Positions 5,032 through 5,039 of a DNA stretch of 5,039 bases are shown one piece after another. Within the stretch, counting starts at the first letter, position 1. The number at the start of each line of letters is the position of its first letter. The notes under the pieces are model-generated. The model worked only from the letters and a program-made list of their open reading frames with translations, had not been told where the DNA came from and ran no database searches. A program made the position numbers and the translations under genes. This DNA is from Bacillota bacterium (lineage in GTDB: Bacteria > Bacillota > Clostridia > Lachnospirales > Lachnospiraceae): assembly GCA_017861355.1 (NCBI GenBank), contig JAGFXQ010000269.1, positions 1 through 5,039 on the forward strand. The letters run 5' to 3'.

Positions 5032-5039
5032 GTTGATTT

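Overview
The window is AT-rich. Every well-supported start has a strong AGGAGG-type ribosome binding site, and the protein families (DUF2892, a clostridial-type NapH-like ferredoxin membrane protein, DUF2680, CoA-disulfide reductase fused to rhodanese) fit an anaerobic low-GC Firmicute, most likely a member of Clostridia. This assignment is inferred from sequence style and family content, not from a marker gene.

Layout. Positions 1-293 read on the + strand: the last 29 codons of an unrecognised gene, then a 61-codon ORF that looks like the two ends of a GNAT acetyltransferase joined after loss of the middle. Everything else reads on the - strand. In transcription order, right to left, it holds: a small stand-alone rhodanese broken by one extra base in an A7 run (4966-4645); an FAD/NADH-dependent CoA-disulfide reductase-type enzyme with its own C-terminal rhodanese domain (4553-2853), closed by a clear intrinsic terminator; a secreted Gly/Cys-rich DUF2680 protein (2560-2072) with an elaborate upstream region and its own terminator; a five-helix membrane protein with two 4Fe-4S clusters (1852-704); and a small DUF2892 membrane protein (571-386).

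Function. The two rhodanese units and the CoADR-type reductase point to handling of persulfide, polysulfide or CoA-persulfide sulfur: rhodanese accepts or delivers sulfane sulfur, and the flavoenzyme reduces it with NAD(P)H. DUF2892 is the membrane half of YgaP-type proteins, in which it is fused to rhodanese, so the stand-alone rhodanese and DUF2892 genes look like a split YgaP, although they are not adjacent. The NapH-like protein could move electrons between the cytoplasm and the outer face of the membrane, where its C-terminal domain and the secreted DUF2680 protein would both lie. A single pathway joining all five genes is inference.

No known defence system, CRISPR array, transposase, tRNA or rRNA is visible. 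The best candidates for something undescribed are the DUF2680 promoter region (three tandem 11-bp repeats over the -35 position, then a two-hairpin leader), the frameshifted rhodanese, and the altered active-site region in the reductase. No gene-free stretch exceeds 300 bases.
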